Below are positions 1-7,613 of a stretch of DNA of 13,353 bases, in pieces. Under the pieces are notes generated by a model. It was not told the DNA's origin. It saw only the letters and a program-made list of their open reading frames with translations, and ran no database searches. The stretch comes from Bacteroidota bacterium. Its GTDB lineage: Bacteria; Bacteroidota; Kryptoniia; Kryptoniales; JAKASW01. A program made the translations under genes and the position numbers. Within the stretch, counting starts at the first letter, position 1; each line of letters begins with the position of its first letter. Location: positions 1 to 13,353 of the forward strand of contig JAJYOS010000068.1 of assembly GCA_021796055.1 (NCBI GenBank), given 5' to 3'.

Positions 1-170
1 TCTGTGGAAGGAATAGCGCCAGATTCACCGTGCGCTTTGACATGGAACATTGCGATGCCTGGGGTTATGCCGCCAGATAAGGGCGGCGGCCTTCGTGGAG
101 GTCGCGATTACTGCTGAAGTAAACCTGTTGCAGTTCAACGATTGAGTACGATTTGAAAGGTAGAACGAAC

Positions 171-1478
171 ATGCGAGAAGGTTCCGCATCTCAAGCGGTT
201 GCGCTCGGCCTCTTGGCCCTCTCTTTATTGTCAGTGGTTCAAGTTCCATCCGCGAATGCGCAATTTATTAACGGAGCCGACGTGAGCTGGTTGCCGCAGA
301 TGGAGGCCGCAGGCTATGTTTTCAGAAACCGTTACGGGGTCCAAATGAATTGTTTGGACGTACTTAAAGAGGAGGGGATCGACGCGATCCGAATAAGAGC
401 GTGGGTCGATCCGATAGGCGGTTACTGCGGCACGAAATACGTCACGAAACTGGCTCGAGAAGCAGACAGCTTGGGTTTCAATGTGCTGATAGATTTTCAT
501 TGCAGCGACACATGGGCCGATCCAGGACACCAGACCATACCGGCGGCATGGTCAGACGATTCGCTCCCTCAATTGCTGACGCAGATGTACAATTATATCT
601 ACGGTGTTATGGACACATTGAAATCTGTTGGCGTAGTTCCCAAATGGGTACAGGTCGGAAATGAAACCGATAACGGAATGTTGTGGCCGCTGGGAGAAGC
701 ATCGACCCACATGGGCAACTTTGCCGAGATGATCGACACAGGTTACGCCGCCATCAAGGCTGTCGACAGCACGACGCAGGTGATAGTTCACCTTTCACAA
801 GGGAACAACGATGCTTTGTACAGGCGGTTATTCGACGGGCTGAGGAGTTATGGCGCGAGGTGGGATATAATCGGAATGTCAGTATATCCGGCCTGGGTTA
901 ATTTACCCTGGGATGAGGATGACAGCCTCGCCCAAATAACAATGAAGGACATGATTGCCAGGTACCATACGAAGGTAATGGTGGTCGAGGCGGGCTATAT
1001 TTACGACCAGCCGGTACGGGCTAATCACTTTTTGCTGGATCTCATAGCAAAAACTAAGGCTGCCGGTGGTTTAGGCGTGTTTTATTGGGAACCCGAATGC
1101 TATAACTGGCAGAATTACCAGCTTGGCGCCTGGGACCCGCGGTCAGGAGAGCCGACGGTAGCGATGGACGCTTTCCTTGGCACCGAGGCTACAGCCGTTG
1201 ACAAATCGCCGAGTGTTCCAGGTTACAGTTTCAGCGTTTATCCTAACCCGTTCAATCCGAGCACAACTATCAGCTACAGCTTACCATTACCCGCGAGGGT
1301 ATCCATTACTATCTATAACGTACGTGGAGAGGAAGTGCGACAACTTATTAACGGTTATGAGCTCAGTGGGAGTCACACCGTAACCTGGTCGCCGCGTAAT
1401 GTTTCAAGCGGGGTGTACTTCTGTCGCATAACGGCCGGGGGCCGCGTAGCTACGGTGAAAATGCTTTTACTTAAATGA
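171..1478 (+). CDS. Secreted GH53 arabinogalactan endo-beta-1,4-galactanase with T9SS type A sorting domain
   Basis: This enzyme is predicted to cleave beta-1,4-galactan (type I arabinogalactan, pectin side chains) outside the cell. The ATG at 171 is preceded by AAAGG with 10 bases of spacing, so I prefer it to the in-frame TTG at 153; it gives 435 residues. Residues 1-30 form a signal peptide ending near SANA. The GH53 domain spans about 33-338: GADVSWLPQM, then IRIRAWVDP, then WVQVGNETDNGMLWP with the acid/base Glu165, then VMVVEAGY with the nucleophile Glu273. Residues about 352-435 form a C-terminal domain opening SVYPNPFNPSTTISY and ending in GVYFCRI...ATVKMLLLK, the T9SS type A cargo signal that is removed when the protein crosses the outer membrane. 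The family is seen directly; substrate follows from GH53 knowledge; surface or extracellular location is inferred. No T9SS machinery gene is in the window. Confidence 0.93.
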   Translation: MREGSASQAVALGLLALSLLSVVQVPSANAQFINGADVSWLPQMEAAGYVFRNRYGVQMNCLDVLKEEGIDAIRIRAWVDPIGGYCGTKYVTKLAREADSLGFNVLIDFHCSDTWADPGHQTIPAAWSDDSLPQLLTQMYNYIYGVMDTLKSVGVVPKWVQVGNETDNGMLWPLGEASTHMGNFAEMIDTGYAAIKAVDSTTQVIVHLSQGNNDALYRRLFDGLRSYGARWDIIGMSVYPAWVNLPWDEDDSLAQITMKDMIARYHTKVMVVEAGYIYDQPVRANHFLLDLIAKTKAAGGLGVFYWEPECYNWQNYQLGAWDPRSGEPTVAMDAFLGTEATAVDKSPSVPGYSFSVYPNPFNPSTTISYSLPLPARVSITIYNVRGEEVRQLINGYELSGSHTVTWSPRNVSSGVYFCRITAGGRVATVKMLLLK

Positions 1479-1575
1479 GTTTATGACGACCAGCGCCATG
1501 CGTGTCTGATTGTTGCCCGCATACCTTGATGATGTTCCACGGGCGCTCTACCTTCTACGAAATTCAGGGTGACAA

Positions 1576-2271
1576 ATGCGATACGCGGCTGTCGGGCTCT
1601 TCATCCTTGCCGTGACGAATTCCATTCACGCTCAAGGTGAGTTTCTCAAAGAGGGACAAAGTGGTTATGACGGGGAGGCGGGATATGCTTATGGAAGAGA
1701 GATCGTCGGAGAAGGCGTTTCGTTCGGATAATCTAGCAAAGGTAAAGTAAATGCACTCTTTTCCGCGTCGCATGCGAACCTCGTCGATCCGTTTCCTTTC
1801 TTTTTCTACCCACGAAACGCGCGAATGAGTGGGACATCATTCTCAGCGATGATAGCGGCCCACGTCATCAAAGCCAATTCGTCGAAGAGTCCAGTTTCGG
1901 TAACTTAATCAACAGGGTGTGAGTGGGGTTCTTTTGATGTGCCTCCAGGTTCTCGAGTGTCGACATTCGACGTGCGTGAATATCATCTCATTTACGGGGG
2001 AGCTATTTACCGTAATTGTTATTTTACTCCTCCCATTTTTATACAACCGCGGGTTGGATTCGAATATTATCATGGGTATGCCGCTTTAAAAAACTATCCA
2101 TACGGATCGGAGCACGCAACGCGCGATGCGATGACAGGAGAAGTTGGGATGTCAATCGGGATCAGGAATTCGCAGTTGACAACGATGACTATCAAACCGA
2201 CATTCACATTGAGCAAACGGAAGCCACTATATTCACTAACTTTCGGTGTAGTGTGGGGGAAAGCATTATAG
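1576..2271 (+). pseudogene. Decayed outer-membrane beta-barrel protein gene, two in-frame TAA stops
   Basis: A single reading frame from ATG 1576 to TAG 2269-2271 reads as one protein of about 230 codons, interrupted by TAA at 1729 and TAA at 1906. Segment 1 begins with a signal peptide (MRYAAVGLFILAVTNSIHAQ) followed by Gly/Tyr-rich sequence (SGYDGEAGYAYGREI). Segment 2 continues with strand-turn-strand texture (GKVNALFSASHANLVDPFPF). Segment 3 has alternating aromatic and polar residues (EYHLIYGGAIYRNCYFTPPI, PRVGFEYYHGYAALKNYPYG) and ends LYSLTFGVVWGKAL, like a final barrel strand. No frame change is needed across the three pieces, which points to point-mutation decay of one gene. The family is not identified beyond a probable small beta-barrel. 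Segment 3 alone is open (110 codons from a GTG), but it lacks a signal peptide. Confidence 0.6.
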
Positions 2272-2629
2272 AAGCACGGCGCCTCGCTCTCGCTAGCAAC
2301 AAAAAGGCTGGGAGAAGATTGCGTGGCCCCCTTGGAGTTTTCGGCGTGGGGCCGTAATTTAGTCACAGTTTTTATAAAGCATGCACGAAGTTACGGGAAA
2401 TTAAGAAGTCATTCGTCGAGCATGCTCAGGAGGGAAGGGGTGCTCAATCAAGTCTTCTTCCTTTGACGGGCAGGCGACTTTCTTATATTCGCGGCTTTTA
2501 AGCGGCTTCGCTGACACTACGGCAATCCCGAGTGTAGCGCCCGGTTCATACGTGTTCTGTGCAGTTTACTTGTCAACAATCCGATTCAATCAAACGCAGG
2601 CGAGAACATCGCATAACGAAAGGAACTAA
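2272..2629. other. Non-coding stretch with no recognisable gene
   Basis: Stops are frequent in all frames and I see no protein-like translation. It holds a GGCCCC/GGGGCC inverted repeat (2325-2353), just after the beta-barrel pseudogene, and a perfect 10-base palindrome GAGCATGCTC at 2418-2427. No tRNA-like fold or repeat array was seen. It is probably intergenic or eroded DNA continuing the decay seen upstream. Confidence 0.5.
2325..2353 (+). terminator. Weak hairpin after the beta-barrel pseudogene
   Basis: GGCCCC (2325-2330) and GGGGCC (2348-2353) can form a 6-bp all-GC stem with a 17-base loop. No T-run follows (the downstream bases are GTAATTTAG), so an intrinsic terminator is doubtful. 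It lies 54 bases past the pseudogene's final stop and may be its former terminator. Confidence 0.2.
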
Positions 2630-2701
2630 ATGAAGCTGAAAGAGCTTCCGGGCGGACCGGGGAGGTTTTCGGAAGGATTCGTCTCTTCACCCTCTGCATG
2701 A
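2630..2701 (+). CDS. Small ORF of 23 codons with good RBS, function unknown
   Basis: ATG 2630 follows GAAAGGA (about 2618-2623) at a usable distance and opens MKLKELPGGPGRFSEGFVSS, ending at TGA 2699-2701 after 23 codons. It has no signal peptide, membrane segment or recognised motif. The good ribosome binding site in an otherwise poorly coding zone is its only support. It could be a genuine small protein, the surviving start of a decayed gene, or chance. Confidence 0.25.
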   Translation: MKLKELPGGPGRFSEGFVSSPSA

Positions 2702-2729
2702 TTCTTCCGAATGTTTAGAATGTATTTAG

Positions 2730-3053
2730 GTCGCCTTCAATCCTCAGGGGAATATTCTTGCCGTTGGAGATGTCATGGGCATATGCGTGTGTACGGCTTT
2801 TCCGGCCTGTGGATCGCCGACTTCTGGTGAGACAGAGCTGGAGAATAACCTATTTGATCTATTTGAGAAAATCAAAACTTGGGGCCATTTGTTCGATCTA
2901 CAGCTAAAGTCATGCACAGATTTTACCGATATACCACAGAGAGGGATTCCAGGCATCGGCTCTCGGTACGTGGAGGTGGTCTCTTTAGGAGGAGAGGTAC
3001 AGCGGGAGGAGGTCGATCATGATCAAAACTTATTGCTCTATATTATTATCTGA
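2730..3053 (+). CDS. Doubtful ORF or gene remnant upstream of the hybrid kinase
   Basis: This frame is open from GTC 2730, just after a TAG, to TGA 3051-3053; the first ATG is at 2775 and would give 92 residues. The 5' part reads VAFNPQGNILAVGDVMG before the ATG is passed. GDVMG preceded by a hydrophobic strand recalls the metal-binding region of SpoIIE/PP2C phosphatases (GDVMGHG or GDVSGKG), or less likely a WD40-like strand, but the expected following residues are lost. The middle (ELENNLFDLFEKIKTWGHLF) is helix-like and the end (DHDQNLLLYIII) is not protein-typical. It may be a short eroded remnant of a phosphatase gene, or spurious. It overlaps the leader ORF that starts at 3019. Confidence 0.2.
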   Translation, partial: VAFNPQGNILAVGDVMGICVCTAFPACGSPTSGETELENNLFDLFEKIKTWGHLFDLQLKSCTDFTDIPQRGIPGIGSRYVEVVSLGGEVQREEVDHDQNLLLYIII

Positions 3054-3063
3054 TGGATTATGA
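3019..3063 (+). CDS. 14-codon leader ORF translationally coupled to the hybrid kinase
   Basis: ATG 3019 sits 6 bases after AGGAGGT (3007-3013), a perfect anti-16S complement and one of the strongest ribosome sites in the window. The ORF reads MIKTYCSILLSDGL and its TGA (3061-3063) overlaps the kinase ATG (3060-3062) as ATGA. The kinase itself has no Shine-Dalgarno in the bases before its ATG, so it is probably translated by ribosomes terminating on this leader. The start lies inside the palindrome GATCATGATC (3015-3024). No run of one amino acid suggests classical attenuation. Confidence 0.5.
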   Translation: MIKTYCSILLSDGL

Positions 3064-5381
3064 CAACTTCTCCAAATTCGAAAGAGACGGCTGACAACGA
3101 ATTGAATCGCGAGACGGGACTATCGTTTGAACAGCTTTTCAAGAAAAACCCGCTACCGATGTGGATCTTCGACTCTGAAACGCTTCGGTGTCTTGACGTT
3201 AATGAATCCGCCAGTTTGAAATATGGCTACTTGCACGAGGAGTTCCTCCAAATGGACGCCACGCTTCTCCGACCCGAGTTCGCTGCGGACGGAGTTACCC
3301 AATGTGCCAGACCCGAGGCCGGGTGTTTCACCTACGGCGGGGTGCAGAGCCACAGACTAAAGAACGGCGACATCGTTACGGTGGAAGAATTCTCGCACGA
3401 AATAGTCTTCAATAGCCGTCGGGCGGTGATCGTTACCGCGCACGACATCACGGACCGCGATTATGTAGAGAACGCCATCTTCGAGAACGAGCAACGCCTT
3501 CGAGACCTGATAGATTTTCTTCCGCAGACCGTCTACGAAATGGATATGTCCGGGAACCTGACTTTCGCGAATCGGTTCGCGTTCGAGATGTTCCGAATCA
3601 CCCAGGAAGATTGGGAGAATGGGCTAAACGCACTTGATTTCATAGCTCCCGTTGACCGCGAGCGAGCCCGCAGCGATATCGGAAGAGCGATTCAGACGGG
3701 CAAAACCACGGGCGGAATGGAATACACGATAATACGGAAGGATGGGACGCTCTTTCCAGCGATACAATACGGGAATGTAATTCTAAAGGATGGCAAGCCC
3801 GCCGGTCTGCGAGGGTTGATCGTCGACATCACGACGCAAAAAGAAAATGAACGGTTGGCGATCGCGCTAAGAGACCGCTTTGCCGCAATCTTCAATAACG
3901 CGCGCGACGCCCTTCTACTTTTGAAGCAAAACATGATTGTTGACTGCAACGAGGCAGCATATCAGGTATTCGGCGGCGACAGAAACAAAATTATCGGGGC
4001 GGTGGTCGAAGATTTGTCTCCCGCCATCCAAGCCGACGGCATGTTATCGAAAGAAAAGGCCGCAGAGAAAATATCGGCGGCGCTTCAGGGGGAGTCCCAA
4101 TTTTTTGAGTGGCAGCACAGTAGACTCAATGACGAAGTGTTTGACTGCGAGGTGAGTCTCAGTAAGGTTGTGATCGACGGTGAGCCGATGCTCCTTGCGG
4201 TTCTGCGAGACATCACGGAGCGAAAGTTGCTCGAAGAACAGCTGCGCCAGTCGCAGAAACTCGAAAGTCTGGGACAACTTACCAGCGGGATAGCACACGA
4301 TTTTAACAACATACTGGGGGGCATAATCGGCTTTTCACAGCTTGCACTGCGCAAGGCGAGCGAAGGGAGCGTTCCAAGCAGCTACCTGGAGCGTATCAAC
4401 ATGCTTGCAATGAAAGCCGCCGGGGTCACTAAACAGCTTCTCGCGTTTTCTAGAAAGCAGTTCCTTCAGCCCAAATATATTAACCTTAACGACCTCGTGG
4501 CTGATTTCTTGCAACTCGTTCCTCGTATAATCCGCGAAAATGTCAGCGTCCGGTTCGTGGCGGGGAAGGATCTCGATACTGTTCACGTTGATCCTCCTCA
4601 AATTGAGCAGGTACTCCTGAATCTTATCCTCAACGCGAACGACGCGATGCCCGGCGGAGGGGAACTCCTCCTGGAGACCAGAAACAGCAGGCTGAATGAT
4701 TCCCCTAATTGGTCCATCTCAGGCGAAGATGACATCGACTACGTCATATTGGCGGTCACAGACACCGGCACCGGCATCGAGAAATCTGTCCTCGAAAGGA
4801 TTTACGAGCCTTTCTTCACGACCAAGGAAGTTGGAAAGGGAACCGGACTCGGCTTGTCCGTCGTACACGGCATCGTGAAGCAGCATAACGGGTCAATTCA
4901 TCTTCGCACTGAATTGGGTAAAGGGACGACATTTGAGATTTTCTTACCGTCTGCGAAACAGCGTCCCGAGAATGCCAAACGGGAAAGTGAAGAACTCCCG
5001 TGCGCGAAAGACGCTTCCGAGAAAATCCTCGTTGTGGAGGACAATGAAGAGATGCGACAATTTATGGCCGCATTTCTTAGAGAGAACGGTTACGAAGTCA
5101 TAGAAGCGGCGGACGGCGAAGAAGGGGCGCAATTATACGATTCGGTATCCGGGGGTGTGTCACTTGTAATTTCTGATATCGTCATGCCGAAGATGAGCGG
5201 AAGGGAATTGAGACAAAGTTTATTGGAACGGGATCCTCGCGTTAAGTTTTTATTTGTGAGCGGTTATGATAGAACTTCCGGAACAGAGACGCCATTCCCG
5301 CATGATGTTGACTTCATGGCGAAGCCGTTCGGTGTTTCAGAATTGAGCAAGAAGGTACGAGAGATATTGGACAGAAAATAG
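3060..5381 (+). CDS. Soluble hybrid sensor histidine kinase: PAS-PAS-PAS-HisKA-HATPase-receiver
   Basis: This is a 773-residue cytoplasmic hybrid kinase with no membrane segment, so it should sense an internal signal. Three PAS repeats are visible at about 21-135, 145-262 and 270-392, each ending in the typical AHDITDR, VDITTQKE or LRDITERK linker. HisKA follows with phospho-acceptor His413 in GIAHDFNNILGGI, of the HDFNN type often found in kinases of this architecture. The ATPase domain shows the N-box NLILNANDAM (Asn525), DTGTGI, and the G-box GKGTGLGLS (592-600). The receiver (about 655-773) has acidic pair Glu660/Asp661, phospho-acceptor Asp706 in SDIVMPKMSG and Lys755 in AKPFG. All key residues are intact, so a phosphorelay is expected. 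No output regulator lies beside it, so its partner must be elsewhere. Translation probably depends on the overlapping leader ORF. Confidence 0.95.
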   Translation: MTTSPNSKETADNELNRETGLSFEQLFKKNPLPMWIFDSETLRCLDVNESASLKYGYLHEEFLQMDATLLRPEFAADGVTQCARPEAGCFTYGGVQSHRLKNGDIVTVEEFSHEIVFNSRRAVIVTAHDITDRDYVENAIFENEQRLRDLIDFLPQTVYEMDMSGNLTFANRFAFEMFRITQEDWENGLNALDFIAPVDRERARSDIGRAIQTGKTTGGMEYTIIRKDGTLFPAIQYGNVILKDGKPAGLRGLIVDITTQKENERLAIALRDRFAAIFNNARDALLLLKQNMIVDCNEAAYQVFGGDRNKIIGAVVEDLSPAIQADGMLSKEKAAEKISAALQGESQFFEWQHSRLNDEVFDCEVSLSKVVIDGEPMLLAVLRDITERKLLEEQLRQSQKLESLGQLTSGIAHDFNNILGGIIGFSQLALRKASEGSVPSSYLERINMLAMKAAGVTKQLLAFSRKQFLQPKYINLNDLVADFLQLVPRIIRENVSVRFVAGKDLDTVHVDPPQIEQVLLNLILNANDAMPGGGELLLETRNSRLNDSPNWSISGEDDIDYVILAVTDTGTGIEKSVLERIYEPFFTTKEVGKGTGLGLSVVHGIVKQHNGSIHLRTELGKGTTFEIFLPSAKQRPENAKRESEELPCAKDASEKILVVEDNEEMRQFMAAFLRENGYEVIEAADGEEGAQLYDSVSGGVSLVISDIVMPKMSGRELRQSLLERDPRVKFLFVSGYDRTSGTETPFPHDVDFMAKPFGVSELSKKVREILDRK

Positions 5382-5573
5382 AAGAATAGAACTGCGCTGG
5401 TCTTGCTTAATCACCGCCATCTTGCTTTACTATTTGAGCCGGAAGTCATGTGACATTAAACGAGGATAGGCTTCGATCTGCGCTATCGTGAAGATTTCAA
5501 TCCAAGTTCCAGGAAGGAACGAAAACGGGCGCATTCTCTTCAGTGAATACAGTTGTCCCACGAGGAGCCGATA

Positions 5574-7292
5574 ATGAATATTAACTTCACACATAGTCTG
5601 CCTTATGGCCACGCTGCCGCGGATAAACTCCATCTCTCATCGCTTGGCAGGATTTCACTCATTCTCGTGATGCTCTTTGGCGCCCTGACTCCGTCGGGCG
5701 CCTCAGCCGGATTTCGAGCCGCATTCGTGGATGAACTAACGCCGCTGTATCCCGATTCGAGAATCAAAGAAGTTGCCCTTCAGGAACCTATCGTTCTCGA
5801 CGCCGCTAGAGGCACATTCGCCGGCGTGCACATTCTTGTTACGGACCTTCGGCCAAATGAGCCACTTAATGTCGAGGTAAGAAAATCAAAGCGATGGCCT
5901 TCAGAGTCTGTCGGTATCTATCAACTTCTTAGCGTTCCCGTAGAAATTAACTCCGGTTTACTTAGCCGTACGGAAAAATGGGATGGTCAATTCAATCCTT
6001 ACGTCATACGGCGCGCTCCCTTCCGTGTGCACGATGTGATGAAGCCGATCAAGTCTAGAATCGATGTTGACGATTCGGTCGCCGCTATCGCTTTTGAAGT
6101 GAAGGTGCCCCGTGACATGGAGCCGGGTGAATACGGCCTTGAAGTCATTCTACGTGCGGACACTGAGAGGATCGTCAGGCATCTTACGATCAGGGTGCAT
6201 TCTGCCGTGGTTCCACAAATCGGCAAGAATACAATGTGCTACACTTGCTGGTTCTCTGAGAAGAATATGCTTTGGGGTACTCACGACACACTATGGAGTG
6301 CTGCCTTCTGGAGAATACTTAACAGGTATGCCTCCTTGATGGCGCTGGGGCGACAAAATACTTTCAGGCTTCCGCTGGATTTGGGCTCGACCAGCAGCGG
6401 ACAGTACCTTCTCGACACTGCTAGAATGGGAAGAACGATCTCTATCTTACAAAAGCATGGCTTCTACTATGTGGAAGGGGGGCCCTTCCTTACCTCAAAG
6501 GGGAATCATCTCATCACTGGTGGCGGATTCCCGGTACGAAACAGTCGAGGAACAGCTGAATTGGTATCGACGCTCGACCAGCTTCACGATTTCATAGAGA
6601 GGGAGCATTTGGAGGGAAGATGGTTTCAGCATATCCAGGATGAACCGGGTCCAAACTTGGATAGCGATTATATATTCGTCGCTCGGCTCATTCACGAGAA
6701 GCTCCCCGGTGTGCGAGTGTTGGAAGCCGGGGACAACAGGGATCTTGTTGGCGCTATCGACGTTTGGTGTCCAACGGACGACCAATATCAAGAGCATCGG
6801 GAATTCTACATGGGGCGACAGAATGATGGTAACGAATGTTGGGTTTACACATGCCTCACTCCAACCGGTCCGTGGATTAACAGGCTTCTTGACATGGAAA
6901 GGCTGCGCCCGGTATATATCGGCTGGGGGGCGGCGCTTTTTGGCACTTCTGGATTTCTCCACTGGGGGCTAAATCAATATTACGCGAATCCATTTAAACA
7001 AAGCGTGGTAGACCACCCGGATGCGCCTCACACGAACGATCAACTCCCTGCCGGAGATCCGTACATCGTCTATCCTGGACCCGGGGAACCGTGGCCCTCT
7101 GTCCGATTTGAAGCGCTGAGGATTGGGCTTGAAGACCGCGAACTACTTCGTCAGCTTGACGAGAAGGATCCAAAGCTCTGCCGAATGATAATACAGCAGG
7201 TGTTTCGGTCGTACGATGAATACAACAAGAGTGTGAAGGTCTACCGGGCAACCAAGCTGCGTTTGCTGGATGCGCTTGACAGCGCCGAATAG
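5574..7292 (+). CDS. Exported DUF4091 / GH123-like glycoside hydrolase
   Basis: The ATG at 5574 follows AGGAG (5563-5567) by 6 bases and is preferred over the in-frame TTG at 5553; it gives 572 residues. An N-terminal signal peptide (LGRISLILVMLFGALTPSGA, then ASA/G) predicts export. Residues about 55-210 look like a beta-sandwich domain. A TIM-barrel-like region follows, containing FQHIQDEPG with the adjacent acidic pair Asp356-Glu357, the arrangement used by GH123 beta-N-acetylgalactosaminidases (substrate-assisted catalysis, Asp-Glu pair). The C-terminus has GFLHWGLNQYY and PSVRFEALRIGLEDRELLRQL, the hallmark end of DUF4091 proteins. DUF4091 is often annotated as a putative glycoside hydrolase; the actual sugar is unknown here. 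There is no T9SS tail, so it is probably periplasmic or a conventionally exported protein. It lies 192 bases after the hybrid kinase, on the same strand. Confidence 0.85.
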   Translation: MNINFTHSLPYGHAAADKLHLSSLGRISLILVMLFGALTPSGASAGFRAAFVDELTPLYPDSRIKEVALQEPIVLDAARGTFAGVHILVTDLRPNEPLNVEVRKSKRWPSESVGIYQLLSVPVEINSGLLSRTEKWDGQFNPYVIRRAPFRVHDVMKPIKSRIDVDDSVAAIAFEVKVPRDMEPGEYGLEVILRADTERIVRHLTIRVHSAVVPQIGKNTMCYTCWFSEKNMLWGTHDTLWSAAFWRILNRYASLMALGRQNTFRLPLDLGSTSSGQYLLDTARMGRTISILQKHGFYYVEGGPFLTSKGNHLITGGGFPVRNSRGTAELVSTLDQLHDFIEREHLEGRWFQHIQDEPGPNLDSDYIFVARLIHEKLPGVRVLEAGDNRDLVGAIDVWCPTDDQYQEHREFYMGRQNDGNECWVYTCLTPTGPWINRLLDMERLRPVYIGWGAALFGTSGFLHWGLNQYYANPFKQSVVDHPDAPHTNDQLPAGDPYIVYPGPGEPWPSVRFEALRIGLEDRELLRQLDEKDPKLCRMIIQQVFRSYDEYNKSVKVYRATKLRLLDALDSAE

Positions 7293-7463
7293 CTGCTCGT
7301 TTGAGAGATGAGGGTAAGACCGTAAGCATGAAGAAAGACGGCTCTGAGTTTTGCGCAACGATCCGGATAAGAGGTTTCTTGAACCGCGAATGTTGGGAGT
7401 GAGATACCAGAGGGATCGAGTGAAATTGGCAAAAAGTGCGGAAGATAAGAGACTGAGAAGTGT

Positions 7464-7540
7464 TGGTACTGGCGGCGGGATTCGAACCTGCGACCCCTAG
7501 ATCCACAATCTAGTGCTCTAACCAACTGAGCTACGCCAGC
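7464..7540 (-). tRNA. tRNA-His (anticodon GTG), non-canonical acceptor end
   Basis: It is a full cloverleaf on the minus strand. The acceptor is GCTGGCG paired with CGCCAGT, the D-stem GCTC/GAGC, and the anticodon stem CTAGA/TCTAG with loop TTGTGGA (anticodon GTG, His). The T-arm is GCAGG-TTCGAAT-CCCGC, and the encoded CCA lies at 7464-7466. Oddities: the base before position 1 is T, not G, so there is no encoded G-1; the discriminator is A73 rather than C73; the first pair is a G1-U72 wobble; and the T-stem has an A51-C63 mismatch. Most bacterial tRNA-His genes encode G-1 opposite C73, the main HisRS identity element. It lies 73 bases downstream of dacB on the same strand, with its own promoter. 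Confidence 0.96.
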
Positions 7541-7563
7541 ATATGTGCTAAATTTTGTGCTTT

Positions 7564-7592
7564 AATTTAACCAAATTCAGCCAAAATCTCAA
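7564..7592 (-). promoter_or_regulatory. Promoter of tRNA-His, sigma70-like
   Basis: On the minus strand TTGAGA (7592-7587) and TAAATT (7569-7564) are separated by exactly 17 bases. The expected start is near 7557, about 17 bases before the mature tRNA 5' end at 7540. The AT-rich block stands out from its surroundings. This is a motif match only. Confidence 0.55.
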
Positions 7593-7613
7593 CGACTATC
7601 TCATCTACCCGCG

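Noticed and set aside
1..152. Tail of an upstream gene at the left edge.
   Set aside because: The frames are open only for short distances (to about 80 and 117), and neither translation looks like a recognisable protein end.
1479..1575. AGCGCC...GGCGCT inverted repeat after the galactanase as a terminator.
   Set aside because: The arms are too far apart (over 40 bases) and no T-run follows.
1576..2271. TAA reassigned to an amino acid, since the barrel gene has two in-frame TAA and no complete gene in the window ends in TAA (all end in TGA or TAG).
   Set aside because: The other genes, over 3,000 codons together, contain no internal TAA, which reassignment would produce. TAA-only reassignment with TGA and TAG kept as stops is not something I know of in bacteria. 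Pseudogene decay is simpler.
2747..2762. GG-N10-GC with TTGC upstream of the hybrid kinase, resembling a sigma54 promoter.
   Set aside because: Only the six core bases match; several such hits are expected by chance in this window, and it lies almost 300 bases from the kinase inside a doubtful ORF.
6495..6962. 155-codon minus-strand ORF.
   Set aside because: It lies wholly inside the DUF4091/GH123-like gene, whose protein is coherent in its own frame; the minus-strand translation has no domain-like features.
7293..7540. tRNA-His as an integration site for an island on its 3' side.
   Set aside because: No second copy of the tRNA 3' end (GGTTCGAATCCCGCC) is visible elsewhere in the window, and there is no integrase gene.
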